From NCBI GenBank assembly GCA_964058805.1, contig CAXKVV010000157.1, positions 1 to 35,818 of the forward strand: a stretch of 35,818 nucleotides of DNA, given 5' to 3'. Source of the stretch: Schoenoplectus triqueter (Eukaryota > Streptophyta > Magnoliopsida > Poales > Cyperaceae). Under the pieces are notes generated by a model. That model was not told the DNA's origin. It worked only from the letters and a program-made list of their open reading frames with translations, and made no database searches. Positions 10,903-22,240 of this stretch are shown one piece after another. The stretch's first letter is position 1. Each line of letters opens with the position of its first letter. The translations under genes were made by a program, and so were the position numbers.

Positions 10903-12169
10903 GGGATAGGCAATTTAGCCGGAGATTTGGATTCATTCGGATCCGTTTCGGCCTGACGTCAATCCGTCTGGCTCGGTCAATGAACGAGTACGGCCGGATC
11001 GGGTTATCCTACGAGCCGAGACGGATACGGATTTAAAGTTAGGCTCGTCTGTCCGATTCGGAGTAATTGTATATATATATATATTATAGAGTTAGGCTAC
11101 GATGCTCCGCGTAGCACGGATGACCCATGTGCTACGGATCGTTTATCCGTTTTCAAAGTTTAAATGATCGATCCGACCGGTCAAAATATTTTTCATATGA
11201 AAATCTAGTTGGGGACAAAATTTTATGTTTTTTTAAATTACTATTTTTTAAGATAGTTAGAAAATCACTTGATTTAATTATTATGAGTCATTCAAAAGGA
11301 GTGATTTTCTAGTTATCTTAAAAAATAGTAAAAATATCTTAAAAAAATATAAAATTTGATTTCTAATTAGATTTTCATATGAAAAATATTTTGACTGGTC
11401 GGATCAATCATTTGAACTTTGAATACGAAGAAACAGTCCGCAACATACAGATCATCTGTGCTACGCGTAGCACCGTAGCCTAACTCATATATTATATATC
11501 AATATATTCTAAAAATTATATAAAATCTTAATATAACAGTAATATCATTTAAATTATATTAAACATTTAATTATGACATTATTATATGAATAAAAGTACT
11601 AATATTTTTTAAATTTATAAATGTGAACAATGTAAATCAATAGACACCTTAGTATTTTTTTAATCATATCTTTAAACTCGAAAATCCAATCAATACAAAA
11701 TTAATTTCTCTAAAACCATAATAACTATATCTATCATTTTTATATTTTAACCTCTTTCAAAAATAAAACATATCAATCTCAAAAATTAATATTATAAAAG
11801 TTAACTGCTGAAAAATTTTAGAGCTCTAGATACATTTTTAATCATAGCTTTATACTGAAAAATCATATTAAGATAAAATAAAATTCTATAGATTTATAAT
11901 AATAAAATCTATAACTTTTATATTTTAAATTTTCTCAAATTCATAATCTAAAATGCTAAAAAAAATACATTTCTTAACCGATTTTAAAAAACTACACTGC
12001 AGAACGAGTTTGACCGGACCGAACCAAAAAAACTTAGCCCGCAAGCAAAATAGGCCAAAATTTTCTAGCTCGAAGATATAAGCTGAGCAAGACGGATGTG
12101 TGATTTTAATCGACGGACTTGACCACGAGATTGACGTTTTACCCGCCTACCCGTCCATTGCCATCTCTA
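10903..12169. mobile_element. MULE-like non-autonomous element, about 1.27 kb, with nested foldback
   Basis: Exact 10-base direct repeats (AAGGGGCGTA) flank the segment. The left terminus GGGATAGGCAATTTAG and the complement of the right terminus (AGAGATGGCAATGGACG) are related inverted ends. GATGGCAATGG-type ends with 9-10-base duplications are typical of some plant Mutator-like elements. GC-rich subterminal blocks at 10915-11070 and 12000-12165 contrast with a very AT-rich middle. No transposase frame was found. A family B foldback element is inserted at 11089-11486, so this element is the older one. Confidence 0.65.
11089..11486. mobile_element. Foldback element, family B, 398 bp, nested
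   Basis: The ends are GAGTTAGGCTACG and the mirrored CGTAGCCTAACTC. The right tip is a perfect 16-base palindrome, GTGCTACGCGTAGCAC (11459-11474), and the left tip is ATGCTCCGCGTAGCAC. The arms contain GATCCGACCGGTCAAAATAT, TTTCATATGAAAATCTAGTT and CAAATTTTATGTTTTTTT with their complements. A second copy lies at 24306-24705. It sits in a TA run inside the MULE-like element. Confidence 0.85.
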
Positions 12170-12179
12170 AAGGGGCGTA
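12170..12179. repeat. Right target-site duplication (10 bp)
   Basis: AAGGGGCGTA, identical to 10893-10902. Confidence 0.7.
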
Positions 12180-12401
12180 CATACCACAATCTCTCACGTT
12201 TTCAAATGTAAAATTCTGCACATTATGCAGAGATTAGAGAAAGGTAAAAGGCAGCTAAAGATGCCGTAACTATCTTGCACGCAAATGCTGAAACAAAAAT
12301 AGAATATCCGGCAAATCCCTAAGCATGTAGAATTTTGAAAAAGAATGTGTAAACAAAAATTTCTCAGCAGTATTACTTCTACAAAAACATTGATTTGACA
12401 A

Positions 12402-15400
12402 TCAAACATTGTATCGGCCCCCTCTGTTGGATTTCTCTCTTCTAGCATCATCCTACACAATCAACAGGAAACATGTTACCGCCCAACAAATATTCAACAA
12501 TTAATCAGGTTTCATTACTACAATTGGAGGTCATAATGGTACATGCGCCAGAAACCAGACTTCTTATGTAGCATGTACCTCCAACAGATAAGAAAATGGA
12601 TGGTCAGTGATCCACTTTTGTGAAGTTTGCTACATACAATTACTACGTTTGACTGCTACAGAAATTGAAGCCAACAGTACAAGTTCTCTTAGCACCTAAC
12701 GTGCACTATATAAACAGGATCTTAAGGCCAAGAACTTCCTGTTTCAGTACAAAATAGGAAAAAAAAAGGAGAGAGAGAAGGCATACATGAAAGCTGTAGA
12801 CAATCTTATCATTATAATCAATGATTTCTTTCCATTTCCTGCCAATGCTCGTCTGTACATACCAAAGTTAATAATTGCTGAATAGTAATGCACTAATGCT
12901 GTTGCAAAACAGAAGTTTGTACAGCATAAAACTACTTTATTTTCTCTTTTTTTTTTTTGAAGTAGCAGGCGAAAAGCCTACTATATTTTCTAAACCATTA
13001 ATTTCCACTTACAAGTGTTAAGGCTATGAAATATAGCATGGCTGGGTAACATATAATGTTTGGCACTGAAGGTACTTCCTGACGGAAAGGAACCTCATAG
13101 AAATTATGCTAAGAATTTTTAAGATCCTACAAGAACCTTATTTTTTTTATAAAAAACACAAACTACCTCCCTTATAGAGTTCCTACAGATACAAATTGGT
13201 ATGATAAGAATTTTTAAGATCCTAAAAGAACTTAATGCTCTTATAAAAATCACAAACTACCTCCCTTACAGAGTTCCTACGGCTACGGGTACAAATTGGT
13301 ATTGGAAGAGTAGTTCAGTAAAAGAACAAAACAATGCATCTGGATTTCATTATTTTTCTATAGAAACATGACATTCCCCATTCTGCACTCAGAAAGTAGG
13401 TTCCACAGACGAGGACTAGTGGAAATTTTTTTTTTTTTAGCATTTTCTTCTTTTCCCAAAATTCCATGCATTCCTTCTAATTAGGACTTTTGAGGGTCAC
13501 ACAAAATATCTGTCTTCAGAACTGTACGGGTTTCTAAGGGAAGCAGACCCTCTAATCCTATATCTACATATAGATTGGTACATGATTGTCTATGCATGTG
13601 ATAAGCAAACAGGCAAATACAGCAGATTAGAAAAGACAACCTGAACAGCTTCATTGCTAGCAGTCTTAGTCCACAAAGCAAGTTTGTCTTGCCTCTGTCT
13701 CACACTAGCAACCACCCCACAGATCTCCTCTCCCTCTTCAAATTGCTCTCCTATAAGAGCCATCAGCTGAAAAATAAAAAACAATGGTGTTTCAAACAAA
13801 AAAAAATCGTTCAATGTTTCAAAAGAAATGAGAAATCATTTTACATAAATTATTTGTTCAATTTCTAATCAATTCTCTCATCTGTTGAGCTCTTTCAATA
13901 TTCATTGAATAAAAAACTAAACACTGGTTAGCTAATTATCGCCTGAAGCTAGTTTTCATGTATGGAAGTTTGCTGCATAAACTAAAACCTACGAAATTCA
14001 CCTAAAACATAAATATCGCATCAGTTACACCAATTAGCTATATTTCATGTGTTCATGTATGCTAATCAAATTGATCCGCTCTATGTAATCATGGTATAAT
14101 GCTAATATACCAATAACCTACTTACCTATATTATAGCATACAGATTCCTCCTGTTAAACTAGAGTATAGTAATAAATCCCTCTACATCTATAAACTCATT
14201 TTGCACGTCACCTAAAATAATCAATAATTATTTTGTCTATACTCTATAGTTCCAAATAACAAATTGCAACACTTTTGTTCCTCTTATCAGAATGCCCATT
14301 TTGGATATCACTAACATATAGCTCATACCACAAATCGATAACCATACTTCACATTATTCATTCATCCTAGTAGAAAACCAACTTTAATCCATCCTAAAGA
14401 GTTTACCACTCCAAATAATAATACAACAACAACAAAGCCTTGTTGTTGTATTATTATTTGGAGTGGTAAACTCTTTAGGATGGATTAATATAATAATAAA
14501 ATAATAATATAATAATATAATAATAAAATAATTGAACTGCATTCAGTGTTAGATCTCAACAAAATTAAGTTGGCATCCAAAATGACAACTTCAACGTGGC
14601 TCAAACAAATGGTAGAACTACCTAATACATATTTGTCCCTGGACTATGTATGAATTGTTTCATGACATTGTATCTAATAAACCACTACATTAATTGCTCC
14701 AAAGTCAGGTAATAAAACCAGCCACAAAGATGCCAGTGTTAAAATGAAAATATCAAATACCACTAATGAAGATGTATGGACATTTAGGATTCTGCTAACA
14801 TAAAATAATTGTGCATTAACTTGGCTCATATATTTCAATACTGATCAGAGTTTGATGCCATCGAACTTATTATTACTAAGCAGCTCTCCTAAAAAGTTGT
14901 GCTTTAACACTTCCTCATAGTCATACTCAACTTCTTTTAAGAGGAAACTGGTTAATATGTAAATCACTGTAAAAGGGTGTCATTAAATGTGATCATGACA
15001 CAAAATGATATAATCCAGCCATATAATTTTAGAGAAAACAAAGTATAACAGTTTTCCATTTGCAAAAACATAGGAAGAATGAATACCGTCTCTAACCACA
15101 TAGTGTCAAGTTGAGGTTTTCTGCTGACAGTAAAAGACCACTTGCCCCCATTGGCACATTCAGGATCTTCCCACTTGGGCTCAATCCCGGTTTTAAATAA
15201 ATGAAAATCTGCATTTGCTAGCAGCTTACTTGGCTTAAACACCTGGTCATACAAACTACAATAGAAAGAGTAAATAAACAATAAGAACTATGCTGGAAAC
15301 ACAAAAAAATAAATTTCACTTACATGCACCCTTTTACAGATTATAGACGAGAAAGAGATCAAACTTAATTGTTAATAATTGCCAAAAGGCAACAGCTGTT

Positions 15401-16100
15401 TTGTAACTAACAGTTTGACCTTGTTTCACTTTTGTGAATTTATTAGCCATGAATTTTGATGCAAGATCTAACAACCTAACACACATCACCATTCAAAAAA
15501 GCAGTTAATATTAAGAGACCACAAACACTAACAACTGTACTTTGTTATCCTGGTAAAGTATAAACTTCTGACATGGAATTGCAGCTTAAACAATAACCCC
15601 GATCAACAGAGAACACTTTACAAACGATTTTGTAAGTCCTGGATTGGTGCTACTATAGTTGAAAGAAACGAGACTACTCCAACGGAGACTTTTCATTGAT
15701 TGCAAAAACATTCTAGCGATTAAAGCGTTGAAATTTACACTCAGTCCCAAAAGTTTCCAACTGGATTTCAGCAACAAAGAAAAAACTTAATAAAATACAA
15801 AATGACACCAATTAAGATCAGATCTAATCCAATCCAACCCAAAAACCACTAGACAAAAATCAGAAAGATAACAAATACGGTGAATCTCAAGACCTACCTC
15901 CAGAATTCCTCTACGGTATCAAAGGTGTAGATATTACGGAGAGACGAGCCCCAGGCGGCGCCTTGCTTGGGCTTCGACTGGTTATCGAACCAGAAGGTCC
16001 ATCTCCTCTCTAGTTTGTGCGGGGTCTTGCTCAAGACCGCCGCCTCCATTCCGTCCGACATGGGCTCTTGTTGGATCGAGCCTTCAATCTCAGCCGCCAT
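12402..16100 (-). CDS. EIF(ISO)4E: Eukaryotic translation initiation factor eIF(iso)4E
   Basis: Five coding exons splice in frame: 16100-15898, 15255-15087, 13766-13641, 12852-12787 and 12452-12402, giving 204 residues, normal for plant eIF(iso)4E. All introns are GT-AG (642, 1320, 788 and 334 bases). The protein binds the mRNA 5' cap in the cytoplasm and joins eIF(iso)4G in the plant-specific eIF(iso)4F complex. Visible landmarks are [15 protein letters not shown] (28-42), cap-stacking W50 (GAAWGSS) and W96-E97 (PKWEDPE), eIF4G-contacting W67 (VEEFW), cap-phosphate R147 and K152 (SVRQRQDK), and W156 (LALWTKT). The plant-conserved cysteines C101 and C140 are also present. The C-terminus is GGRYNV. 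The iso form is favoured over eIF4E by the short N-terminus and the WFDNQSK and GAAWG signatures. As family knowledge, potyviruses use eIF(iso)4E as a host factor. No disabling change is seen. Introns 2 and 3 contain unusual repeats. Confidence 0.96.
13110..13303. repeat. Tandem duplication in eIF(iso)4E intron 3, 95-bp period
   Basis: Copy 1 (13110-13204) and copy 2 (13205-13303) share TAAGAATTTTTAAGATCCTA, CACAAACTACCTCCCTTA, AGAGTTCCTAC and ACAAATTGGTAT in the same order. They have small indels and substitutions between them. The duplication is wholly intronic. Confidence 0.85.
14384..14488. repeat. Perfect 49-bp inverted repeat with 7-base loop (intron 2 of eIF(iso)4E)
   Basis: The left arm (14384-14432) and right arm (14440-14488) are exact reverse complements over 49 bases, around the loop CAAAGCC. 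On the transcribed strand this would fold into a perfect hairpin. It is followed by an AT-only run (AATATAATAATAAAATAATA and similar). Part of the sequence near the loop (CAACAACAACAAAGCCTT) resembles the tail of the plant Au SINE as I remember it, which is only a hint of origin. Confidence 0.9.
14489..14532. repeat. AT-only (TAA/TAATA) simple repeat
   Basis: A run of TAATAATA and AAATAATA units, entirely A and T, directly adjoins the right arm of the intronic hairpin. Confidence 0.8.
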
Positions 16101-16725
16101 GGTTTCTCTCTTCGTCTCTCGCTCGCCTTAGTTGGAAGAGGGATGGTATATAGCTGGAATCCAAATTCTCCGTTACAAACTCTCTGCTCATCTCTCTGTA
16201 CTCACCATGGGTCACATCTATAAAGGTACATGTACCCCACTGTCAGTTAATTGTGACAGGAGTTATGCAGAGGTGCAGTTACATAAAATGCTAACTTAGA
16301 ATTAGGCCGGCTAATCTTTTGAGTACGGTTCGGCCCATTGGGTGGTAATTTCTTTTCTATCAGCGTTGTCGTCCTGGTTAAAAAAAAAAAAATGTAACTT
16401 GGAAAGATGATTAATGATTTCAATTTTCAAGTCCCAAATAAATGACATGCAGCAGTAGAGGGCCATAAAACAACAAATTGAATAAATCGAAGTAGCATTT
16501 GCAGTTGCATGTTATCCTTTATTAATATTACAGTCTAAATTGGAGTTCACTGACAACAAAGCAACATTGCAATGAGAAATTATCTAAATCCAAGAGATGA
16601 ACTACGCAACAGACTACCAAAACTGTACAAGTAAATTAAACCATGTCAGCATGAGTACTACACTAATCATGCTTTGCAACAATCTGATAACCTATACATA
16701 GATCAGCTTGTTCCTCTTCTAGTTG
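16101..16725. other. Spacer: eIF(iso)4E promoter and MYB-CC 3' region
   Basis: On the minus strand the eIF(iso)4E start is preceded by a short leader and a TATATA at about 16147-16152 that could serve as its TATA box. A second candidate (TTTATAGATG) lies near 16217. The higher part, towards 16725, should be the 3' untranslated region of the MYB-CC gene. No other gene is seen. Confidence 0.45.
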
Positions 16726-19583
16726 TCACTTATTTAGACGTGCTTCTACTGTACTAGGGTTTCCTTCTGAATTCCCATTAAGGGTCTTGTCAGTATTATC
16801 AGCCTCCGTTGAAGAATTAGTGTTTCCATCGCTTGACTTGTGCTGTTGCTCGATCAGAGTTTGAAGGCGCTTCCCTTGCTCTTCTAACTTCAGTTGCAAG
16901 CTTCTTTGCATCTAAGTGAAAAAAATGCCTCATTTTAATTTCTAATCACTTGCTCTGCTAATTTTGTCAATCTAAAGGAAAACAACCAAGTATTTACCAA
17001 AAATTGAGCTGCTCTAACATCTAAATGCTTATATTAAAATCTTGAGATGGCAAGTATGATTATTTAAATTTTATGATTTCACGTTTCAAATTTAATATTC
17101 ATTTTTGTCCCCTTAACATTGCCGTAGCTAATTTATCAGGATGAACAAAACATACAAAAATATAACAAACCCACATAATGCTTCAACTCACAACAAAGTT
17201 CTAGTTCTTCACCATCCATTGTAATGATAAAAATTTTAAATGTGAAAAAAAGTAATAACCTCAAGCTGTTCATGCAGTTTTTTCTGAAGCTCCAGCTGGA
17301 GCCGTAATGCTTCTGTGATATTCATACTCCTGAAATAGATGAATAATTATGTCTGTTTAAAGTCACTGACCAATGTGGTTCATTCTTAAGACGTGAGAAA
17401 TCATTATTAAAAAAAATAAATAATAACAGAATGTAAATAGCAAAAGAAATTACGCTTTAAGGTTTTCAATTGGTGGAAGTCCTTCCTGAGAGGGAATGTT
17501 CTTGTCCTCTGCACCTGAGGCGAACAAAAAGATAAAGAAAAGAACAACAATAAATTGTTCAAGAAGAAATTGGCTTCAAAGGGGGAAGATTCACAACATT
17601 TCTCCCCCGCTAAGTTTTACAAAATAATGAGCTTGATGCAAACCTTCAGAGGGTTCTGGCCTATAGCGAGCGGTTCTGTATTTCTGCATACAAAAAGAAA
17701 AAACTGCATTCAAATTATTTACCAAAACTGTATTTCTTATCCTCCACAGTACAAAAATAAATGGTATTCCAATATTCCAAATTTTGCATTTTGAAAACTG
17801 GCCATTAAATTACAATTTTATTCAAAATAAAATGAAACATTAGGAGTCAGCAAATTGCTGAACAATTAAAAGAGTTATATACCTGGAGGTGGCTTTTGAC
17901 ATGATATATGGTGAGATCATCCACCTTCATTAATTTCAGTACTGCTTTAGGCGTTGCCTCTGAAATTTAACAACAGAAATCTTAAGATTCCAAAAAAATT
18001 TAGCAATAGTTAATCACACTGAACAGTCAAATTCAGTCCATATTTTAAAAAGATAGTACCACAATGTCTCTTTAGGTTCCTTGACAGTTTGCAAAAGGTA
18101 CCCATGGTTTGTAGATTGATAAAACAAACAAATAGATAAAAATAAAAACAGCATCATCATCAACTTTTTATCTTATAAAAAGATAAAGAAAATATTACCT
18201 TTAATGAATTATTTCAAACACGTGTTTGATGATAAAAACCATTTATATTATACCCAATATTGCAGCCAATGAAGATGACCTTTTCTCACAATTGGCTGCA
18301 CTTAATTTTAGTCAGGATCAGGCCTGAAATGCTACATTTATGCCAGTACTATTAAACTACAGATGCTGGACAAGGGAGGAAATGACTGGTGTTATTAGTA
18401 TTTATGTGAGGGTAACTTACTTTCGCTCCCACCAAGTTGATTGACAGCATCCACAAAGCGCTCATGGAGCTCCGGAGTCCACCTCATGCGTGGCTTAGAG
18501 GCACTCTGATTAGCTGCCGAACAAGGAGGACCTGCTGGGTTTAACTGGTGGATCGACAGTTGGGGTTGAATTGGTAGCGGCACTGGTGGAGATTGAACAG
18601 GTTGTGTGGCCTGTAATGATGGAGCGCTTTACATTTATTTATTTATTGCATATTAATTTGATATGAGGAGAGGTTTACATGTTCACCCCTGCAAAGATCA
18701 CATCCACTAAAAGGAATATGAATATCACATATACTCTCTTCATTCATCTGCTAAAAGAAAGATCACATCCCACTTTTTTTAATATTTATGGCAACTTTCA
18801 TGGTCCGAAGTCCAAACAAGGCACAAGTAAGACAACTGGCTTTTTCATCGTCATCATAATATAAATATGTTCCTGAAATACTGAGATATATCATATTTAT
18901 TCTTGCACCCAAACTTATCTGACTTTTGACCCAGGTATCCCAGATTAAACTCCTTCTCTTTGTTACTAGTAAATAAATGATATCAATCAAAAGGAGTGCT
19001 AACTGGGATACTCTTTTGTACAGATTTTGCCAGGATGGATATTTTTCTATTTGCAATGTTTTCCAGAGCTAAAGGCTCCTTTTCTGTTCAGATGTCTGAT
19101 ACTTTTTGAGGTTTGATAGCCCCAGACGAGGAAATTTTTTTCTTCCAATCATGAGCTACATTTTATCATATGCTAAAACTAAATTAAGCACAAACAAATT
19201 CTTGTTAATGCAATTCAGGTAAAAGATAATACCACTGGCCGAGCTTCAGTGTCAGTAGAAGTATTATCCAAAATCTCATTCCAGTCATCATCAATAAATT
19301 CAGTCCACCATTCAGACTGCTTCTGCACATCTCCAGACACAACAACTGTACTGTTCCTCATCAATTCACTCCCAGACATACTACTTGTGCCAATTCCATC
19401 ATAATACCAATTTGGACCAGTTAACTCAGTGAAATTGCAGTTGCTAATGGAAGCTTCAAACATAATAGGTTCTAACTGTGATTGTGCCTGTGCAGATCTA
19501 GATGCTTTGGAAGGAAAATTCTCTTGAAGATTCTGCAAGGCTCCTTCCATTGGATAATTAAGATGCGTTTTGGAAGAAGCCAT
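16726..19583 (-). CDS. MYB-CC (GARP/G2-like) transcription factor, PHR1-like
   Basis: Seven coding exons join in frame: 19583-19233, 18610-18421, 17959-17883, 17683-17644, 17514-17454, 17329-17260 and 16911-16726, giving 324 residues. All introns are GT-AG. The acidic N-terminal part contains [18 protein letters not shown], a motif of PHR1-type proteins. The GARP MYB domain is at about 157-216 ([20 protein letters not shown], then [20 protein letters not shown] and [15 protein letters not shown]). The MYB-CC coiled coil follows at about 241-285 with the LHEQLE motif at 258-263 and [14 protein letters not shown]. Such proteins act in the nucleus as dimers. PHR1 relatives bind GNATATNC and drive phosphate-starvation genes, so a phosphate role is likely but not proved. 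The N-terminus is shorter than in the longest PHR proteins. A splice acceptor sits eight bases before the ATG, so the start exon follows a leader intron. An N-terminal coding extension was looked for and not seen. Confidence 0.94.
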
Positions 19584-20279
19584 AGATCAAACTGTAAGCA
19601 GGTAGATTGTCAGTCCTGTGTACATGCTATTTGTTACTTTTGTGCAAATGAAATCTTCTTGAATATGTGTTCTTATCTGCATGTGTACCTTGCTAATATC
19701 AGTACACTGTAGAGTGTAGATTGCTCTACTTTACCAAATGTAAAACTATAATAGAAATTGTAACAAGCCATAACTTTAATTTTGGTGCATCCAAAAGCAT
19801 ATACTTAATTTTAAGCACATTTTAGTGAATTTTACTTAAACAGTACAAAATTTGCTTAGTACCATACAAAAAAGGGCAAATTCCATTCTGAAAATACTAT
19901 CAAGTAAAAGAAAATGATTACTAGCATAGAACCTGTTAGCTTCCATCAAGTAATATATTACCACCTACTTCTCTTATCACGAACTGGTCTTGCATAAATA
20001 CATTGATGTCTGAGTTTTTAATGTATAATATCTATTAAAATCCAGAGAAATGTTCTCTTGGAGACTCATTTATACCCTAGTTCAGTTATAAATTGAACCA
20101 ATCCTCATGTCAGATATCTTTTGGAGAGCTAACAAATTGCACTCTTAAGTAATAAGATTTGCTAGAGAAACCAATTGAGACCAAAATGAAAAACGAACTA
20201 AAAAATATTGATTCGCAGTCCCTTAAATTTCATTAATTAGAATGAAACTCAGCCAAAATGAAAAACGATAAGCAGCCCC

Positions 20280-20400
20280 AACTGCAGGGGCGGAACCAAA
20301 AACAATCGATAGGGTGACCAGTTCAAATAAATAAAATGTTCGGGGAAAAAATTGTATTTTTACCGTACGTTTTTCAGTGAAGAAATACCCGCATACCTTG
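20280..20400. repeat. Possible GGGGCGGANCC-type repeat remnant
   Basis: GCAGGGGCGGAACCAAAAAC at about 20285-20304 resembles the end of the element at 34132-34296. No opposite end was found. It lies in the presumed leader intron of the MYB-CC gene. Confidence 0.25.
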
Positions 20401-20692
20401 ATTCCACCCCGACCAACTGAATTGTGAAATTCTACTATGATCCTCAATTCCTCTAACAACACCAATCTTGAAGTGTGAAACTAACATACAGTAGGGACTG
20501 CTTATCTTGAAGTATGATATTAACATAGAAATCAACTTAATTTTATTCAATCCATCCACTCAGAAGTCAGAACCAATCAAAACTGAGCTCAACTTTCCGG
20601 CGTAACATGCCAAAAAGGAAAAAGTAAAAGTCTACAGAAACATGAATTGCTGCTATAGTTTAGATGGGAAGGGGTTCGTGGACATTAATTAC

Positions 20693-20900
20693 CTTATAAG
20701 CTAGAGTGGTGGAAATCGAATCGTCTAAAGTCTAGAAAGAAGAGAAAACATATTAGAACTGGAGGCGATGAAGACGCCTCCGACGCGGTGCACGGTGAGA
20801 CGGGCAGGGTGCAACGGGAATTGGGAAAAGTTCGGAGACAGGGGGCGAAGAAATGACATCCTCTGAACAGAAGAAAAAAAAAACTTTCCTGATCCGTTCA
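20693..20900 (-). other. Probable 5' leader exon of the MYB-CC gene, with an upstream ORF
   Basis: The minus strand here is relatively GC-rich and ends in a good donor, TTATAAG|GTAATT (exon end 20693). The acceptor TGCTTACAG|TTTGATCT at 19591 precedes the start codon, so a leader intron of about 1.1 kb is likely. Within the exon an ATG at 20859-20857 opens a 44-codon frame (MSFLRPLSPNFSQFPLHPAR and onward) that stops at 20725. If transcripts include it, this frame could dampen translation of the main protein. The exon's upstream limit is a guess. Confidence 0.5.
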
Positions 20901-21049
20901 ATGAGAATCAACGGTTCTGATTTAAGAATAATAAGTCCTCCGTATATCAAAATTCATAATTCATGTTTAAACTTCTCTATAGCCGTTGTGATTAAAATGA
21001 ACCGTTATTATTAACTTTTGAAAACTCTGCACGGAAAAAAGCTCCAAAG

Positions 21050-21425
21050 GATGCGTTATAACGATATAGAGAAAGGTTGAACATTTTACAGAAACGTTTC
21101 AACGCTTTAATTTGTTTGATCAACTTTCTGATAAGTCTACTTATCTTCAGAAACGTTATAACGATTCAGTGAATCGTTATACGTTTCATGAATCGTTGAA
21201 CACTTTATGAAGCGTTACATAACGATACACTCTGTTAATTTTGACTTATTTCTACTCACAAAAGAACTTAGAATATTTTTTAGTAGGTGTATTGAATCGT
21301 TATAAAGTTTTATGAAGCATTACATAAGATACACTATTTTAATTTTGTCTCATTTCTATGCACAGAGAACTTAGAATATTTTTTAGATGTGTATTGAATC
21401 GTTATAACGATTGGGGAATCGTTAT
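21050..21425. promoter_or_regulatory. Cluster of CGTTATAACG palindromes upstream of the MYB-CC gene
   Basis: The 10-base palindrome CGTTATAACG occurs at 21054-21063, 21154-21163 and 21400-21409. Near copies are at about 21175, 21299 and 21412, and many more CGTT/AACG half sites lie between. The cluster is just beyond the presumed leader exon of the minus-strand MYB-CC gene, in promoter position. AACG/CGTT cores resemble MYB-type binding sites. Function is inferred from position and symmetry only, and part of the cluster lies in a tandem duplication. Confidence 0.45.
21203..21411. repeat. Two-copy tandem duplication, about 105-bp period
   Basis: TTTATGAAGCGTTACATAA at 21203 and TTTATGAAGCATTACATAA at 21308 are each followed by GATACACT, TTAATTTT, a TCTATGCAC-like segment, AGAACTTAGAATATTTTTTA and GTGTATTGAATCGTTATAA. 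Differences are scattered substitutions and small indels. Confidence 0.85.
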
Positions 21426-21429
21426 AATG

Positions 21430-22240
21430 GTTCTCTGCGACAGAGAGCTCTTCCTTGCATTATTATAAATAATATAAGATTTTGAATTATACCTATACAT
21501 TGAATATGATCCTATATCTTCACAGAAGCTTCTGAATTGATCTTGAAAAAAAATGTTAAACTCGATAATGTTTTGCAAAACAACAAAATTAAAGAAATTG
21601 TTAAGTATAACAGATTAAAATTAGCATTTGTATTTAATTATAGCCTGAAACCCCTAGAAACTTTCTATTTTCTGAATTTTCTATATTTACTTGTCTTAAT
21701 TTAGGATTAACATTTACTTTCTATATTTAGTTTAGTGCGATGTTTGGGTAGATTATCAACTGTGTTATCTATTATTTAGATAATTGAAAATTGAATTACT
21801 TAGTGTAAAAAATTATCAATGTGGACCAATCCCTGATTATCTATAATTGTTATGTTTATGTGCTTGTAAATCCAATATTTAAGTGTATTTTAGAGTACAA
21901 TTCTATTAGCACCTGATACATGTCATATATATCTTTATTTTTTATTTTTTTGAAGGCCCTCTTTATATTAAAAGTTAGGCTCGACATCCTATTCTTTTAA
22001 GGTGTCAATGTTCCTTCTCAACATATGAAGGAATTTTAACCTACAACCTTAGTGGTATTGACGGTATCATCAACCACCCATTTTAAAAACGTGTTATATT
22101 ATATATATATAATTTTATTAAATAATAAATTATTTTTGTTTATAAATTTAAGAGGTTTTATAATTGATTTAGATATAAATTAAAAGAATTGTGTACAATA
22201 ATGGATTTTTTTCTACTTTAAAATAATATTCTTATATATA
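21430..22240. other. Gene-free AT-rich spacer
   Basis: No coding exon or complete repeat is recognised. A TTTTTTTGAAGGCCCTCTTT stretch near 21945 resembles repeat-derived DNA but has no definable limits. Confidence 0.45.
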
